Assembly (NCBI GenBank): GCA_002423395.1
Contig: DIVZ01000005.1
Coordinates: 382,428 to 446,427 of the forward strand
Origin: Eubacteriaceae bacterium UBA6119
GTDB taxonomy: Bacteria; Bacillota; Clostridia; Eubacteriales; UBA1433
Direction: 5' to 3'
DNA length: 64,000 nucleotides
Shown: piece by piece, positions 24,801-32,824 of the stretch
Layout of the letters: every line of letters begins with the position of its first letter
Numbering within the stretch: position 1 is the stretch's first letter
Translations under genes and position numbers: made by a program
The notes under the pieces: model-generated
What the model was told of the DNA's origin: nothing
The model's database searches: none
What the model saw: the letters and a program-made list of their open reading frames with translations, nothing else

Positions 24801-27800
24801 ATAAATGAATGGAATTTTGAAACGGATGTCGTAACAGAAAATACAACGCTTTACGCGAAATGGAATAACAACGAGAATATTTGTACTGTAATATTTGATA
24901 CTAACGGCGGAGGCGTGATATATGATATCGGGGTTGAAACCGGCGCTACATTAACACGACCTGCAGAACTTGTTAGAGACGGATTTGTTTTTTGCGGATG
25001 GTATAAGGAAGAGACTTTCGATAATTTATGGGATTTTGAAAATGATAAAGTAACAACAACAACTACGCTATACGCCAGCTGGTGCCCTATAGGCTATAAG
25101 GAATATGATTACTTTAAAATTCAGCGAATTTTTAATAGACCATCATCTACTCAAGGCATGACAATAGGCGAATGTCTGAATTACTCATATTATTATATTT
25201 CGGGAAAGTATAATATAGAAGATCCTTCGACATGGGATTCTGTAACATGGCAAATAATTAATAATAAAAAATATGTAAAAAAAATCCATTGGGGATATCA
25301 TTTAAATGGCGATATTGATTTAAGTAATTTATCAGCTTTAACTGAGTTGAATATATATAATAGCAATATAAATGTATTAGATTTAAGTAATAATACTGCT
25401 CTAACTTATATAATGTGCAATAATAATAATATAACATCATTAAATTTAAATAATGATAGCGCTCTTACATATTTAGATTGCAGTGATAATCTTTTAACAT
25501 CAATTAATTTAAGCAATTTTCCACTGCTTCAAACTTTTGAATGCATAGAGAATAATATAACAACGCTTGACTTAAGCAACAATAAAAAATTGTCAAAAAT
25601 AGACTGTAGCTGGAATAAACTTATTTTAATTAAAATAAGCAACAACAATAAAATACAAGATTTTATTTCTAATGGGAATGGATATTTATATATTAATACT
25701 GATTCATATCCTGAATGCAGTGTTAATATTTGGGAATATGCAGGTTCTAATTTTAATAGCTGGACTTATGCGAATGGTGCACAGATTTCCACATATAGAA
25801 GTTATATAATAACATCAAATTCAAACGAAAATATATACGCTAATTTTTATCAAACGATAACTTTTTATAACGGAACAGGAGGCGTATATGCAAGCGCAAA
25901 ATTACCTTACAATTCGAAGGTCACTTTGCCAAATGAGCCAATAAGAACCGGCTATAAATTTGCAGGTTGGTATAAAGAATCAGAATGCATAAATCCGTTT
26001 GATTTCAATATGGAAACTGTTACTCAAAATATTAATTTATACGCAAAATGGAGTATAAACAATTATACAGTAATATTTAAAAACGGAGAGACAATATTAA
26101 ATAGTATAACGGTTGATTATAATACAAAACTTAATGAACCAGAGCAACCAACAAAAGAAGGTTCTACATTTGCAGGTTGGTATTATAGCGAATTAAACAA
26201 AATTTGGGATTTTAATTTAAATGCAGTTTCAAAAAATGTAACTTTATATGCAATTTGGGAATCAAACTATATCGTTATTTTTAATAGTCAAGGGGGTAGC
26301 GCTATTGATATTGTTTCGGCTCCTGCGTCATCACTATTAATTGAGCCTTCTCAACCAACACGCGAGAATAATACATTTTTAGGTTGGTATAAAGAGTCTC
26401 AATGTATAAATGAATGGAATTTCGACACTAATATAGTTAGTAATAGCATGACGCTTTACGCAAAATGGAACACTAATAAAGTTACTTTTGAAAGTAATGG
26501 GGGAAGCGCGGCGGACAGCGTCTGGGTGCCGTTCGGAGAAGCTGTAACCCAACCGAATATTGAAAAAACAGGATATACGCTTGCAGGGTGGTATAAGGAA
26601 TCAAATTTTGTTAACAAGTGGAATTTTACTAACAACAAAGTAACATTTGATACAACACTTTATGCAAAATGGAATATAAATAATTATACAGTATCATTTG
26701 ACTCTAAAGGCGGAAACACTATAAATAATTTAATTGCAAACTATGATTCAACATTATCAGCACCTACAATACCATCTAAAACCGGATATACATTTGCGGG
26801 TTGGTATAAAGATGATGAGTTTACATCGGCTTGGAATTTTGCAAATGACACTGTTTTGGAAAATATAACACTTTATGCAAAATGGAATATCAATTCCTAT
26901 AAAGTAACATTTAGCAGTAACGGGAGCAGTACAGGAACTCTTATAATTAATTATAATTCGAAAATTACTGAGCCAATAACGCCAAAAAGATCAAGCTATA
27001 CTTTTTTTGGATGGTATAAAGAAAGTTCGCTCATAAATCAATGGAATTTCAATGAGGATTTAATGCCGGCAAATAATATAATACTTTATGCCAAATGGAT
27101 TTATAATTCGGAGCAAATAACAGCTTTGCCCAATTATATTTCATTTGGTACAGTAACAGGTGCAGGAAAGTATGCGCCAAACGCATCTGCAACTTTAATA
27201 GCAACTCCAAGCGACGGATACTATTTTGTCCACTGGCTTGAAGGAACTAATGTAGTATCAACCGATAGCACATATACATTTACTGTAACGAACGAAAGAG
27301 CACTGACGGCAGTGTTCACGAAAGTTCAGATTCCTATATTAACTTCAGTTCAATCTGCAGGGTATAACAGTATAAAACTTTCATGGAATGGGGTTGAAGG
27401 AGCAACAGGATACGATATATACCGCTCAACTTCGAGCTCGGGAACATACTCTAAGATAGGGACGTCTTCAGTTATCTCCTATACAGACACTGCTCTTACA
27501 GCAGGAAAGTATTATTATTATAAAATAAAAGCGGCATATACTTCGGGTTCTCAGACAACATACAGCAGTTTTTCTGCTGTTAAGTACGCAAAGCCGATAC
27601 CCGCAACGCCTGTTATAACATCTATTGCTTCTACCGGCTATGACAGAATAAAACTAGGTTGGAACGCGGTAGAAGGGGCAACGGGGTATAGGATTTACAG
27701 AGCGACATCAAGCTCAGGGACATACGCTTATCTAGGCGTGACGACTTCTACATCGTATACAAGTAAAGGACTTATATCAGGTAAATATTATTATTATAAA

Positions 27801-29249
27801 GTTTTGGCATACACTACAGCAAACGGCGTTACAACTTACAGCGCGTATTCATCGGTTAAATACGCAAAAGTTATACCTTCAATACCTACAGCTTCGGCAG
27901 CGTCTTATAACTATAACAGCATAAGAGTAGGATGGAGCGCAGTTTCCGGCGCAAGCGGGTACGAATTATATAAAGCAGCATCTGAAACAGGAAGTTATAC
28001 ATTATTAAAAGCTACAACTTCCAGTTATTATATACATACATCATTATCAACAGGAAGTAATTATTATTATAAGGTAAGAGCATACCGTCTTGTAGGCAGG
28101 ACAAAAGTATACGGAGCTTTTTCATCCGTGACTTCAGCAATGCCTGTGCCGTCCGCTCCTACGCCTGCAGCTGTGAGCGCAGGATATACGAGCAATAAAA
28201 TAAGCTGGGCTGCAGTAAGCGGAGCAAGCGGTTATGAATTGTATAAGACAGACGTAAACGGCGAGATACAAAGTCAATTGGATATTGCGCCTGAAACGGC
28301 TATAAGCTATACGCATGAAGGCCTTACAACAAATACGCCTTATTACTATAAAGTTAAGGCATACAGAACAGTAAACGGAAATAAGGTATATGGTCCGTAC
28401 AGTAAAATAGTTACGGCAATACCGGTACCGTCCGCACCGACTGTTAAAGTAACGCTTAATTCTTACAACAGTTTAAACATTACATGGAATGAAATAGACG
28501 GAGCAGATAAGTACGAAATAAGCCGCTCAACATCAAGCGCAAGCGGGTATGCTCCGATATATACAACCGATACTTTAAGTTATACAGATGCCGGTCTTGC
28601 AACAGGAAAAACTTATTATTATAAAGTAAGAGCATTAGTTGAAGACACTCCTATTGTATACGGAGATTATTCTAAAGTAACAAGCTTAAAAGTAATACCA
28701 ACGACACCTGTAATAAAGGTAAGTGTTTATACATACACAAGTCTTAAAATAAGCTGGAACGAGGTAGAAGGGGCAACGGGATACAGGGTATACAGAGCCA
28801 CGTCGAGCTCGGGAACATACACTTATCTTGGTGCGACAACTTCTACATCATATACAAGTACAGGGCTTGCAACGGGTAAATATTATTACTATAAAGTTTT
28901 GGCATACACTACAGCAAACGGCGTTACTACTTACAGCGCTTATTCATCGGTTAAGTACGCTAAAGTTACACCTTCAACGCCTACAGCCTCGGCTGAGTCT
29001 TATAGCAGTAACAGCATAAAAATAAGTTGGGGAGCTGTAAGCGGTGCTACTATGTATGAGCTTTATTGGGCGGCATCCGAGAGCGGAAACTATACGTTTT
29101 TAAAATCGACAACAGCAGCATACTTTATTCATAAACAATTATCTGAAGGAAGCGTTTATTACTATAAAGTAAGAGCGTATCATCTGGAAGGAAGTACGAA
29201 AGTGTACAGTTCGTATTCGCAGGTTGTATACGCTACGCCTGCCCCGTAA
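21852..29249 (+). CDS. Giant secreted LRR / InlB B-repeat / FN3 surface protein
   Basis: About 2465 aa. Signal peptide MKVRKIICLLVFVFFLFLV...VNA. Layout: N-cap and short LRR; InlB B-repeats 1-2 (nt 22490-22910); long LRR block with about twenty 21-residue repeats of the type LxxLxCxxNxLTSLDLSxN (to 24460); InlB repeats 3-4; a third N-cap and LRR block (25090-25650); InlB repeats 5-10 (25855-27100); a divergent InlB repeat; seven FN3 domains (27330-29249). There is no LPXTG, SLH or C-terminal membrane helix. Start at ATG 21852 with GAGGG 5 nt upstream; an in-frame GTG 21840 is less likely. Probably an adhesin or cell-surface binding protein. Confidence 0.93.
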   Translation: MKVRKIICLLVFVFFLFLVPSAVNAYDYNGVTYNDNDFYKLQTFLNQPSAVEGKTNGQQLNAAYDANDPTTWTGVTWGNGRVTKVDFSYKNYISGELNLSDFTELSIINCYSNSIDSIDLNNDIKLKSLNCQNNNIKEIRGINQTTSITTTGCGYFNLNTSTYPKAYVNAYTSSYSKFLNWTIDGTIVSTSKEYAMNSDISGNLSANFSNPYYSVYFNCNGGSIIESRMVEQGSKTAKPEAPTKTNYIFDGWYKDADLTTLWDFESDTITQNTILYAKWKGIDCTVNFVHNDGTGNITSVTAKYGALITPPSNLPQREDCIIGGWFTISDTGTYWNFNINKVITTDVTLYAGWYDKNDFNKIKTFLSMPSAQEGKTNAQCFNLNSNYFSIEIPATWPGVIWSATPIKKVQSINWSDKAFWGILDLSNMSTLSSVSIINCSISGINVDGVSGLKSLICSNDNLSEINFGTNLSLETLDCSHNLITSLDLSQNISLKELNCTGNRLSTLNVSSNKALSILNCSANLLTSLNLAQNTVLTSLTCTWNKLTALDVSYNKNLTYLNCSYNYLIDINTSQNNYLNYIDCSSNNINSIDVSGTVLLDTLHCEHNNLTSLNFSYNIYLKYLYCWDNNISSLDLSNNRQLLELYCGDNLITSLNLTTNTLLAKLSCYSNSLTSLNISQNVNLVYIECYLNQLTKLDVTNNIKLISIVCYDNNLTSLNLSQNTALVGLYCQSNKITSLDLSHNTVLRYLKCYSNKLESLNLLHCAKLDEINCSKNLLTQLDVSRIELLDDLYCNDNQLSSLKINEYLRKLYCNNNKLATLDLSTNRGYLHELDCTNNQLKTLDFLGFNWNHLKCSGNQFKNITAPIGSLYNIINIISKSNGYVSIEYKNSQLSLIAEPYPDTSLVNWTVENNIISDSNTYINTSFLNGETITANFSKASVTFNSLGGSEVDVITTECASAITAPAAPVKSGYAFAGWYKEHEYINEWNFETDVVTENTTLYAKWNNNENICTVIFDTNGGGVIYDIGVETGATLTRPAELVRDGFVFCGWYKEETFDNLWDFENDKVTTTTTLYASWCPIGYKEYDYFKIQRIFNRPSSTQGMTIGECLNYSYYYISGKYNIEDPSTWDSVTWQIINNKKYVKKIHWGYHLNGDIDLSNLSALTELNIYNSNINVLDLSNNTALTYIMCNNNNITSLNLNNDSALTYLDCSDNLLTSINLSNFPLLQTFECIENNITTLDLSNNKKLSKIDCSWNKLILIKISNNNKIQDFISNGNGYLYINTDSYPECSVNIWEYAGSNFNSWTYANGAQISTYRSYIITSNSNENIYANFYQTITFYNGTGGVYASAKLPYNSKVTLPNEPIRTGYKFAGWYKESECINPFDFNMETVTQNINLYAKWSINNYTVIFKNGETILNSITVDYNTKLNEPEQPTKEGSTFAGWYYSELNKIWDFNLNAVSKNVTLYAIWESNYIVIFNSQGGSAIDIVSAPASSLLIEPSQPTRENNTFLGWYKESQCINEWNFDTNIVSNSMTLYAKWNTNKVTFESNGGSAADSVWVPFGEAVTQPNIEKTGYTLAGWYKESNFVNKWNFTNNKVTFDTTLYAKWNINNYTVSFDSKGGNTINNLIANYDSTLSAPTIPSKTGYTFAGWYKDDEFTSAWNFANDTVLENITLYAKWNINSYKVTFSSNGSSTGTLIINYNSKITEPITPKRSSYTFFGWYKESSLINQWNFNEDLMPANNIILYAKWIYNSEQITALPNYISFGTVTGAGKYAPNASATLIATPSDGYYFVHWLEGTNVVSTDSTYTFTVTNERALTAVFTKVQIPILTSVQSAGYNSIKLSWNGVEGATGYDIYRSTSSSGTYSKIGTSSVISYTDTALTAGKYYYYKIKAAYTSGSQTTYSSFSAVKYAKPIPATPVITSIASTGYDRIKLGWNAVEGATGYRIYRATSSSGTYAYLGVTTSTSYTSKGLISGKYYYYKVLAYTTANGVTTYSAYSSVKYAKVIPSIPTASAASYNYNSIRVGWSAVSGASGYELYKAASETGSYTLLKATTSSYYIHTSLSTGSNYYYKVRAYRLVGRTKVYGAFSSVTSAMPVPSAPTPAAVSAGYTSNKISWAAVSGASGYELYKTDVNGEIQSQLDIAPETAISYTHEGLTTNTPYYYKVKAYRTVNGNKVYGPYSKIVTAIPVPSAPTVKVTLNSYNSLNITWNEIDGADKYEISRSTSSASGYAPIYTTDTLSYTDAGLATGKTYYYKVRALVEDTPIVYGDYSKVTSLKVIPTTPVIKVSVYTYTSLKISWNEVEGATGYRVYRATSSSGTYTYLGATTSTSYTSTGLATGKYYYYKVLAYTTANGVTTYSAYSSVKYAKVTPSTPTASAESYSSNSIKISWGAVSGATMYELYWAASESGNYTFLKSTTAAYFIHKQLSEGSVYYYKVRAYHLEGSTKVYSSYSQVVYATPAP
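27646..28990 (+). repeat. Duplicated FN3 units within the giant protein
   Basis: FN3 unit 2 (about 27610-27880) and unit 6 (about 28700-28970) are nearly identical in DNA, for example GGCATACACTACAGCAAACG at both places, while units between them differ. This indicates recent internal copying or gene conversion. Confidence 0.7.
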
Positions 29250-29319
29250 TTTCCGATAAATAAGTTATATAGATAAATAATATTAATTGAATGTATCCTA
29301 AAAATATACGAAATGAAAG

Positions 29320-29345
29320 CAGCCGCATTATGCGGCTGTGTTTAT
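29320..29345 (+). terminator. Terminator after the giant surface protein
   Basis: CAGCCGCA (29320-29327) pairs with TGCGGCTG (29331-29338), loop TTA, short T-rich tail. It can also serve the convergent hydrolase. Confidence 0.8.
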
Positions 29346-29354
29346 ATATAAGAA

Positions 29355-30095
29355 TTATGATCTGTTAAATAGATTAAGAGTTTTTTCGAACGGTTCGTAG
29401 CGGTATTCGCTAAGGACAAACAGGTGCTCACCTACATCCATCATTAACAGTTCTTTATCTTTGGATTTTATATGTTCATACAGATACTCGGAGCTTTTCG
29501 GATAAACTATTGTGTCGTCGAGAGTATGAACAATAAGCGCGGGGGCAGTGATTTTTTCCGACATATTATTTTCCATGAAATTACGTCCCATTGCGCCGAT
29601 TTGTTTGTAGAAACCTATCGGGATATATTCATAATGAACATGATATTGTCTATACAATCCGACTTTTCCTTCCATTGTTCTGAAAACATAGTCAGTGCCT
29701 GTCGCTTCTCCCATTCCCGGAGGCACTTCGCCTATTGGCATAAGTCCTGCCGCGTATGTAGCAAAACCTGAAAGCTCAGGATGAGATGCCGCAAGATAGG
29801 CGGCTGTGAGGCCTCCTAAAGATATGCCTGCCACAAATAGCTTGTCATAGTTCTTTGCTTTCATTTTTTCAAAATCTTTTTCCGCTTTATCTATTATGTC
29901 CTGGTATTTTGTTTTTGCCAGATCTTCTTTGGTTGTGCCGTGTCCAGCCATGTTTACTCCGTAAACTGTATAGCCGTGGCAATTGAGAAAATTGGCAAGA
30001 GGACGCAATTGAGATGATCCAGAAGTCGCACCGTGAATAAGCATTACGGCTTTATTATTCCAGCCGTTAAAAATGTATTCCTTGTTTCTAAACAT
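29355..30095 (-). CDS. Alpha/beta hydrolase (carboxylesterase/lipase-like)
   Basis: 246 aa, cytosolic, the length of monoacylglycerol-lipase/carboxylesterase proteins. Oxyanion segment MLIHGATSGSS; nucleophile elbow GISLGG with Ser92; acid Asp193/194 in TLDDTIV; His224 in VGEHLF. A short lid lies at about 115-170. SD GGAGG lies 7 nt before the ATG. Substrate unknown; an esterase acting on small acyl esters is the best guess. Confidence 0.88.
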   Translation of the reverse strand: MFRNKEYIFNGWNNKAVMLIHGATSGSSQLRPLANFLNCHGYTVYGVNMAGHGTTKEDLAKTKYQDIIDKAEKDFEKMKAKNYDKLFVAGISLGGLTAAYLAASHPELSGFATYAAGLMPIGEVPPGMGEATGTDYVFRTMEGKVGLYRQYHVHYEYIPIGFYKQIGAMGRNFMENNMSEKITAPALIVHTLDDTIVYPKSSEYLYEHIKSKDKELLMMDVGEHLFVLSEYRYEPFEKTLNLFNRS

Positions 30096-30122
30096 AATAT
30101 ACCTCCGAATTAGTATACTCTT

Positions 30123-30151
30123 ATATTAACACGTAAGCATGTTATTGACAA
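30123..30151 (-). promoter_or_regulatory. Promoter of the alpha/beta hydrolase gene
   Basis: Minus strand: -35 TTGTCA (30146-30151), 17-nt spacer, -10 TAATAT (30123-30128). Confidence 0.5.
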
Positions 30152-30180
30152 TAAACGGATATTGTTTTATTTCAATAAGT

Positions 30181-30209
30181 TTGACAATTTCTACAAACGG
30201 AAATACAAT
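30181..30209 (+). promoter_or_regulatory. Promoter of the four-carbon-acid kinase operon
   Basis: -35 TTGACA 30181-30186, 17-nt spacer, -10 TACAAT 30204-30209. Divergent from the hydrolase promoter, with about 30 bp between -35 elements. Confidence 0.75.
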
Positions 30210-30264
30210 TAATTAAAAGCTATATGATATTAAGTTTATTACAACAAATGAGGAATAGAGCAGT

Positions 30265-31539
30265 ATGCCTAAAATTGCAGTAATAGCAGATGATTTAACG
30301 GGGGCAAACGCAACAAGCGTTTTACTTACAAAGCAGGGTTTTTCCGCAATTACATACCTTAATGAGAGTAAATTTATCAGCGATACAAATAAAACGGCGG
30401 ACGTGATTTCTATAAGCACAAGCTCAAGGGGCATGGGCGAAAAAGAAGCATACGAGGCAGTAATAAAAGCTGTTAATAAATTTGCAGAAGAAAAAGTAGC
30501 TGTATACAGCAAAAGAATAGACAGCACTTTAAGAGGAAATATAGGGGCTGAAATTAAAGCAATGCTGGATTATCTTAAAGATTATACCGCAATTACGGTA
30601 CCTGCGTATCCTGCTTCTAAAAGGACATGCGTTAAAAGTGCGGTTTATGTAAACGGCTTATTGTTAGAAGAAACAGACGCGGCAAAAGATACTAAAACGC
30701 CTGTAAATTGTTCAAATGTCTGCGAAATAATAAAAAAGCAGTATAACGGCGCTGTCACTTCGATTACTATAGATTTTGTAAGCAAAGGCGTTTGTTTTAT
30801 AAAAGAAAAGATAATATCCGCAAAAAGGGAGGGATACAGGGTTATTGTTATTGATGCGGTTAATGATGAAGATATAGAGCTCATTGCTCAGGCAGTAAAA
30901 GAGACCGCGGTTAAAGTATTCCCGGTTGACCCGGGACCATTTACTGCTGCGCTTGCGAGAGAATTATTGCCAAAGAAGAATAAAAAGATTTTTTTAGCAA
31001 TAGGAAGCGTAACAGAGCTTACTAAAATACAAGTTGACAGCCTTAAAAAGGCGCATAGCGCTCTTTTAGCAAAAATTAATTGCAGAAATTTATTAACCAG
31101 TGAAGGCTTTGAGACGGAACTTATAAAAGCAGATGAATTAATAACGAAAAAAATAAATGACTGCAGAATTATGGGAATTATTGCAGATTCGGCAGAAATG
31201 ATAAATTTAAAAAGCGAGTCGGAAAAACTAAACATAACGCAGGATGAATTGTCGGGATTAATTTCAAACAGAATTGCTCAAATCGCTAAGACAATAATGG
31301 ACAAATTGTCAAATAGTATTGGCGGCATATACACAAGCGGAGGAGATATTACCGTAGCGGTGTTAGAAGCTTCTAATGCAGACGGGATTTATATAAAGAA
31401 TGAGGTGCTGCCGCTCGCGGTATACGGAAGTGTTATAGGCGGGTCATACGATAATCTTTTAATAATAACCAAAGGCGGACTTGTCGGAGACGAGCAGGCA
31501 TTAGTTGAATGCGTAAATTATATGCTATTAAGAATATAA
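30265..31539 (+). CDS. Four-carbon acid sugar kinase (DUF1537, DtnK/OtnK-like)
   Basis: 424 aa. N-terminal substrate domain with IADDLTGANATSVLL; middle KRIDSTLRGN; C-terminal nucleotide-binding domain with YTSGGDITVAVLE and GLVGDEQALVE. The family phosphorylates D-threonate or erythronate at O4 using ATP. The next gene is a PdxA paralogue, the usual partner that oxidises and decarboxylates the product to dihydroxyacetone phosphate. GAGGA lies about 11 nt before the ATG. The substrate cannot be fixed from sequence alone. Confidence 0.9.
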   Translation: MPKIAVIADDLTGANATSVLLTKQGFSAITYLNESKFISDTNKTADVISISTSSRGMGEKEAYEAVIKAVNKFAEEKVAVYSKRIDSTLRGNIGAEIKAMLDYLKDYTAITVPAYPASKRTCVKSAVYVNGLLLEETDAAKDTKTPVNCSNVCEIIKKQYNGAVTSITIDFVSKGVCFIKEKIISAKREGYRVIVIDAVNDEDIELIAQAVKETAVKVFPVDPGPFTAALARELLPKKNKKIFLAIGSVTELTKIQVDSLKKAHSALLAKINCRNLLTSEGFETELIKADELITKKINDCRIMGIIADSAEMINLKSESEKLNITQDELSGLISNRIAQIAKTIMDKLSNSIGGIYTSGGDITVAVLEASNADGIYIKNEVLPLAVYGSVIGGSYDNLLIITKGGLVGDEQALVECVNYMLLRI

Positions 31540-31556
31540 AGGAGCGGATAAAATAA

Positions 31557-32552
31557 ATGACAAAACCTTTTGTAGGCGTATCGACAGGGGACCCCAGCGG
31601 CGTGGGGCCTGAAATTACTGTTAAAGCTCTTGCGCACAGTGAAATATACGATATTTGCAAACCCGTTATATGCGGGGACGAGCGAGTTGTAAAAAAAGCG
31701 ATTAATATATGCGGACTAGATTTAAGTATTAACATTACAGACAATCCGCAAGACGGGTTATACAAAAAAGGGACTATTGACATTGTCAATATTGAAAACA
31801 TAGATATGTCAAGGTTTGAATACGGACAGATTTCCGCACAGTGCGGAAGGGCCGCTTATGAATATATCGAAAAAATAACGCGTTTTGCCATTGATAAGAA
31901 GCTTAATGCTATAGTGACTGCTCCTATTAACAAGGAGGCGCTTAAAGCGGCGGACATTCCTTTTATAGGACATACTGAGATACTTCAAAATTTGACTGGA
32001 ACTTATAACCCGCTGACAATGTTTCAGGTATATGATTTGCGCGTGTTTTTCCTCTCGAGGCATGTTTCGTTAAAAAATGCTTGCGAAATGGTTAAAAAAG
32101 ACAGAGTATATGAGTTCATAAAAAGATGTAACGAAGCCTTGATAAGGCTTGGAGTTGAGAAACCCAAACTCGCGGTATCGGGATTAAATCCGCATAGCGG
32201 CGAACACGGTCTTTTCGGAGATGAGGAAGTAAAAGAGATAATGCCCGCAATTGAGCTAGCAAAAGATGATGGAGTGGACGTATGCGGACCGGTGCCTGCA
32301 GATAGCGTTTTTGTATTCGGTCTTAGAGGCAGGTATGACGCGGTGTTGTCGCTTTATCATGACCAAGGACATATTGCTGCTAAGATGGTTGATTTTGAAC
32401 GCACAATATCAATTACAAACAATATGCCGTTTATAAGAACGTCTGTAGATCACGGAACCGCATTTGATATTGCGGGAAAGGCAATTGCAAGCGAAGTTAG
32501 CATGGTCGAGGCGATAATACTCGCGGCTAAGTACGGAAAATATTTTAATTAA
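31557..32552 (+). CDS. pdxA: PdxA-family 4-phospho-hydroxyacid dehydrogenase (PdxA2 type)
   Basis: 331 aa, full length for the family. Metal-binding His in IGHTEIL, LNPHSGEHGLFG and LSLYHDQGHIAAK; DPSGVGPEITVKAL at the N terminus. True PdxA acts on 4-phosphohydroxy-threonine in vitamin B6 synthesis, but coupling to a DUF1537 kinase marks the PdxA2 role in D-threonate/erythronate catabolism. It begins 17 nt after the kinase with SD AAAGGAG, and a terminator follows. Confidence 0.92.
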   Translation: MTKPFVGVSTGDPSGVGPEITVKALAHSEIYDICKPVICGDERVVKKAINICGLDLSINITDNPQDGLYKKGTIDIVNIENIDMSRFEYGQISAQCGRAAYEYIEKITRFAIDKKLNAIVTAPINKEALKAADIPFIGHTEILQNLTGTYNPLTMFQVYDLRVFFLSRHVSLKNACEMVKKDRVYEFIKRCNEALIRLGVEKPKLAVSGLNPHSGEHGLFGDEEVKEIMPAIELAKDDGVDVCGPVPADSVFVFGLRGRYDAVLSLYHDQGHIAAKMVDFERTISITNNMPFIRTSVDHGTAFDIAGKAIASEVSMVEAIILAAKYGKYFN

Positions 32553-32589
32553 TATCAATGAAATAAGATTAATTCAAATATAATTTTTT

Positions 32590-32620
32590 AATATCGGCTG
32601 CATAAAGCCGATATTTTTTT
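32590..32620 (+). terminator. Terminator of the kinase-pdxA operon
   Basis: AATATCGGCT (32590-32599) pairs with AGCCGATATT (32606-32615), loop GCATAA, T run to 32620. Confidence 0.9.
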
Positions 32621-32824
32621 ATATTTATAAAAAATGAACGTTAAATTTTTATTAAAATTGATTTGTAATAATTTGCATATTAATTTTAATATATTTTTTT
32701 TAGAAATTTGTAAAAAAAAATAAAAAAATGACTAATTTATGACTAGACAAAACTATAATTCAAATACAAAGGTATTATTATACGTTAAATTTATTTAATT
32801 CCTGGATATATAAGGAGGAAATTT

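Noticed and set aside
30143..30209. Tandem promoters from two TTGACA-like boxes
   Set aside because: The first box has no acceptable -10 at 16-18 nt on the plus strand; it overlaps the minus-strand promoter instead.
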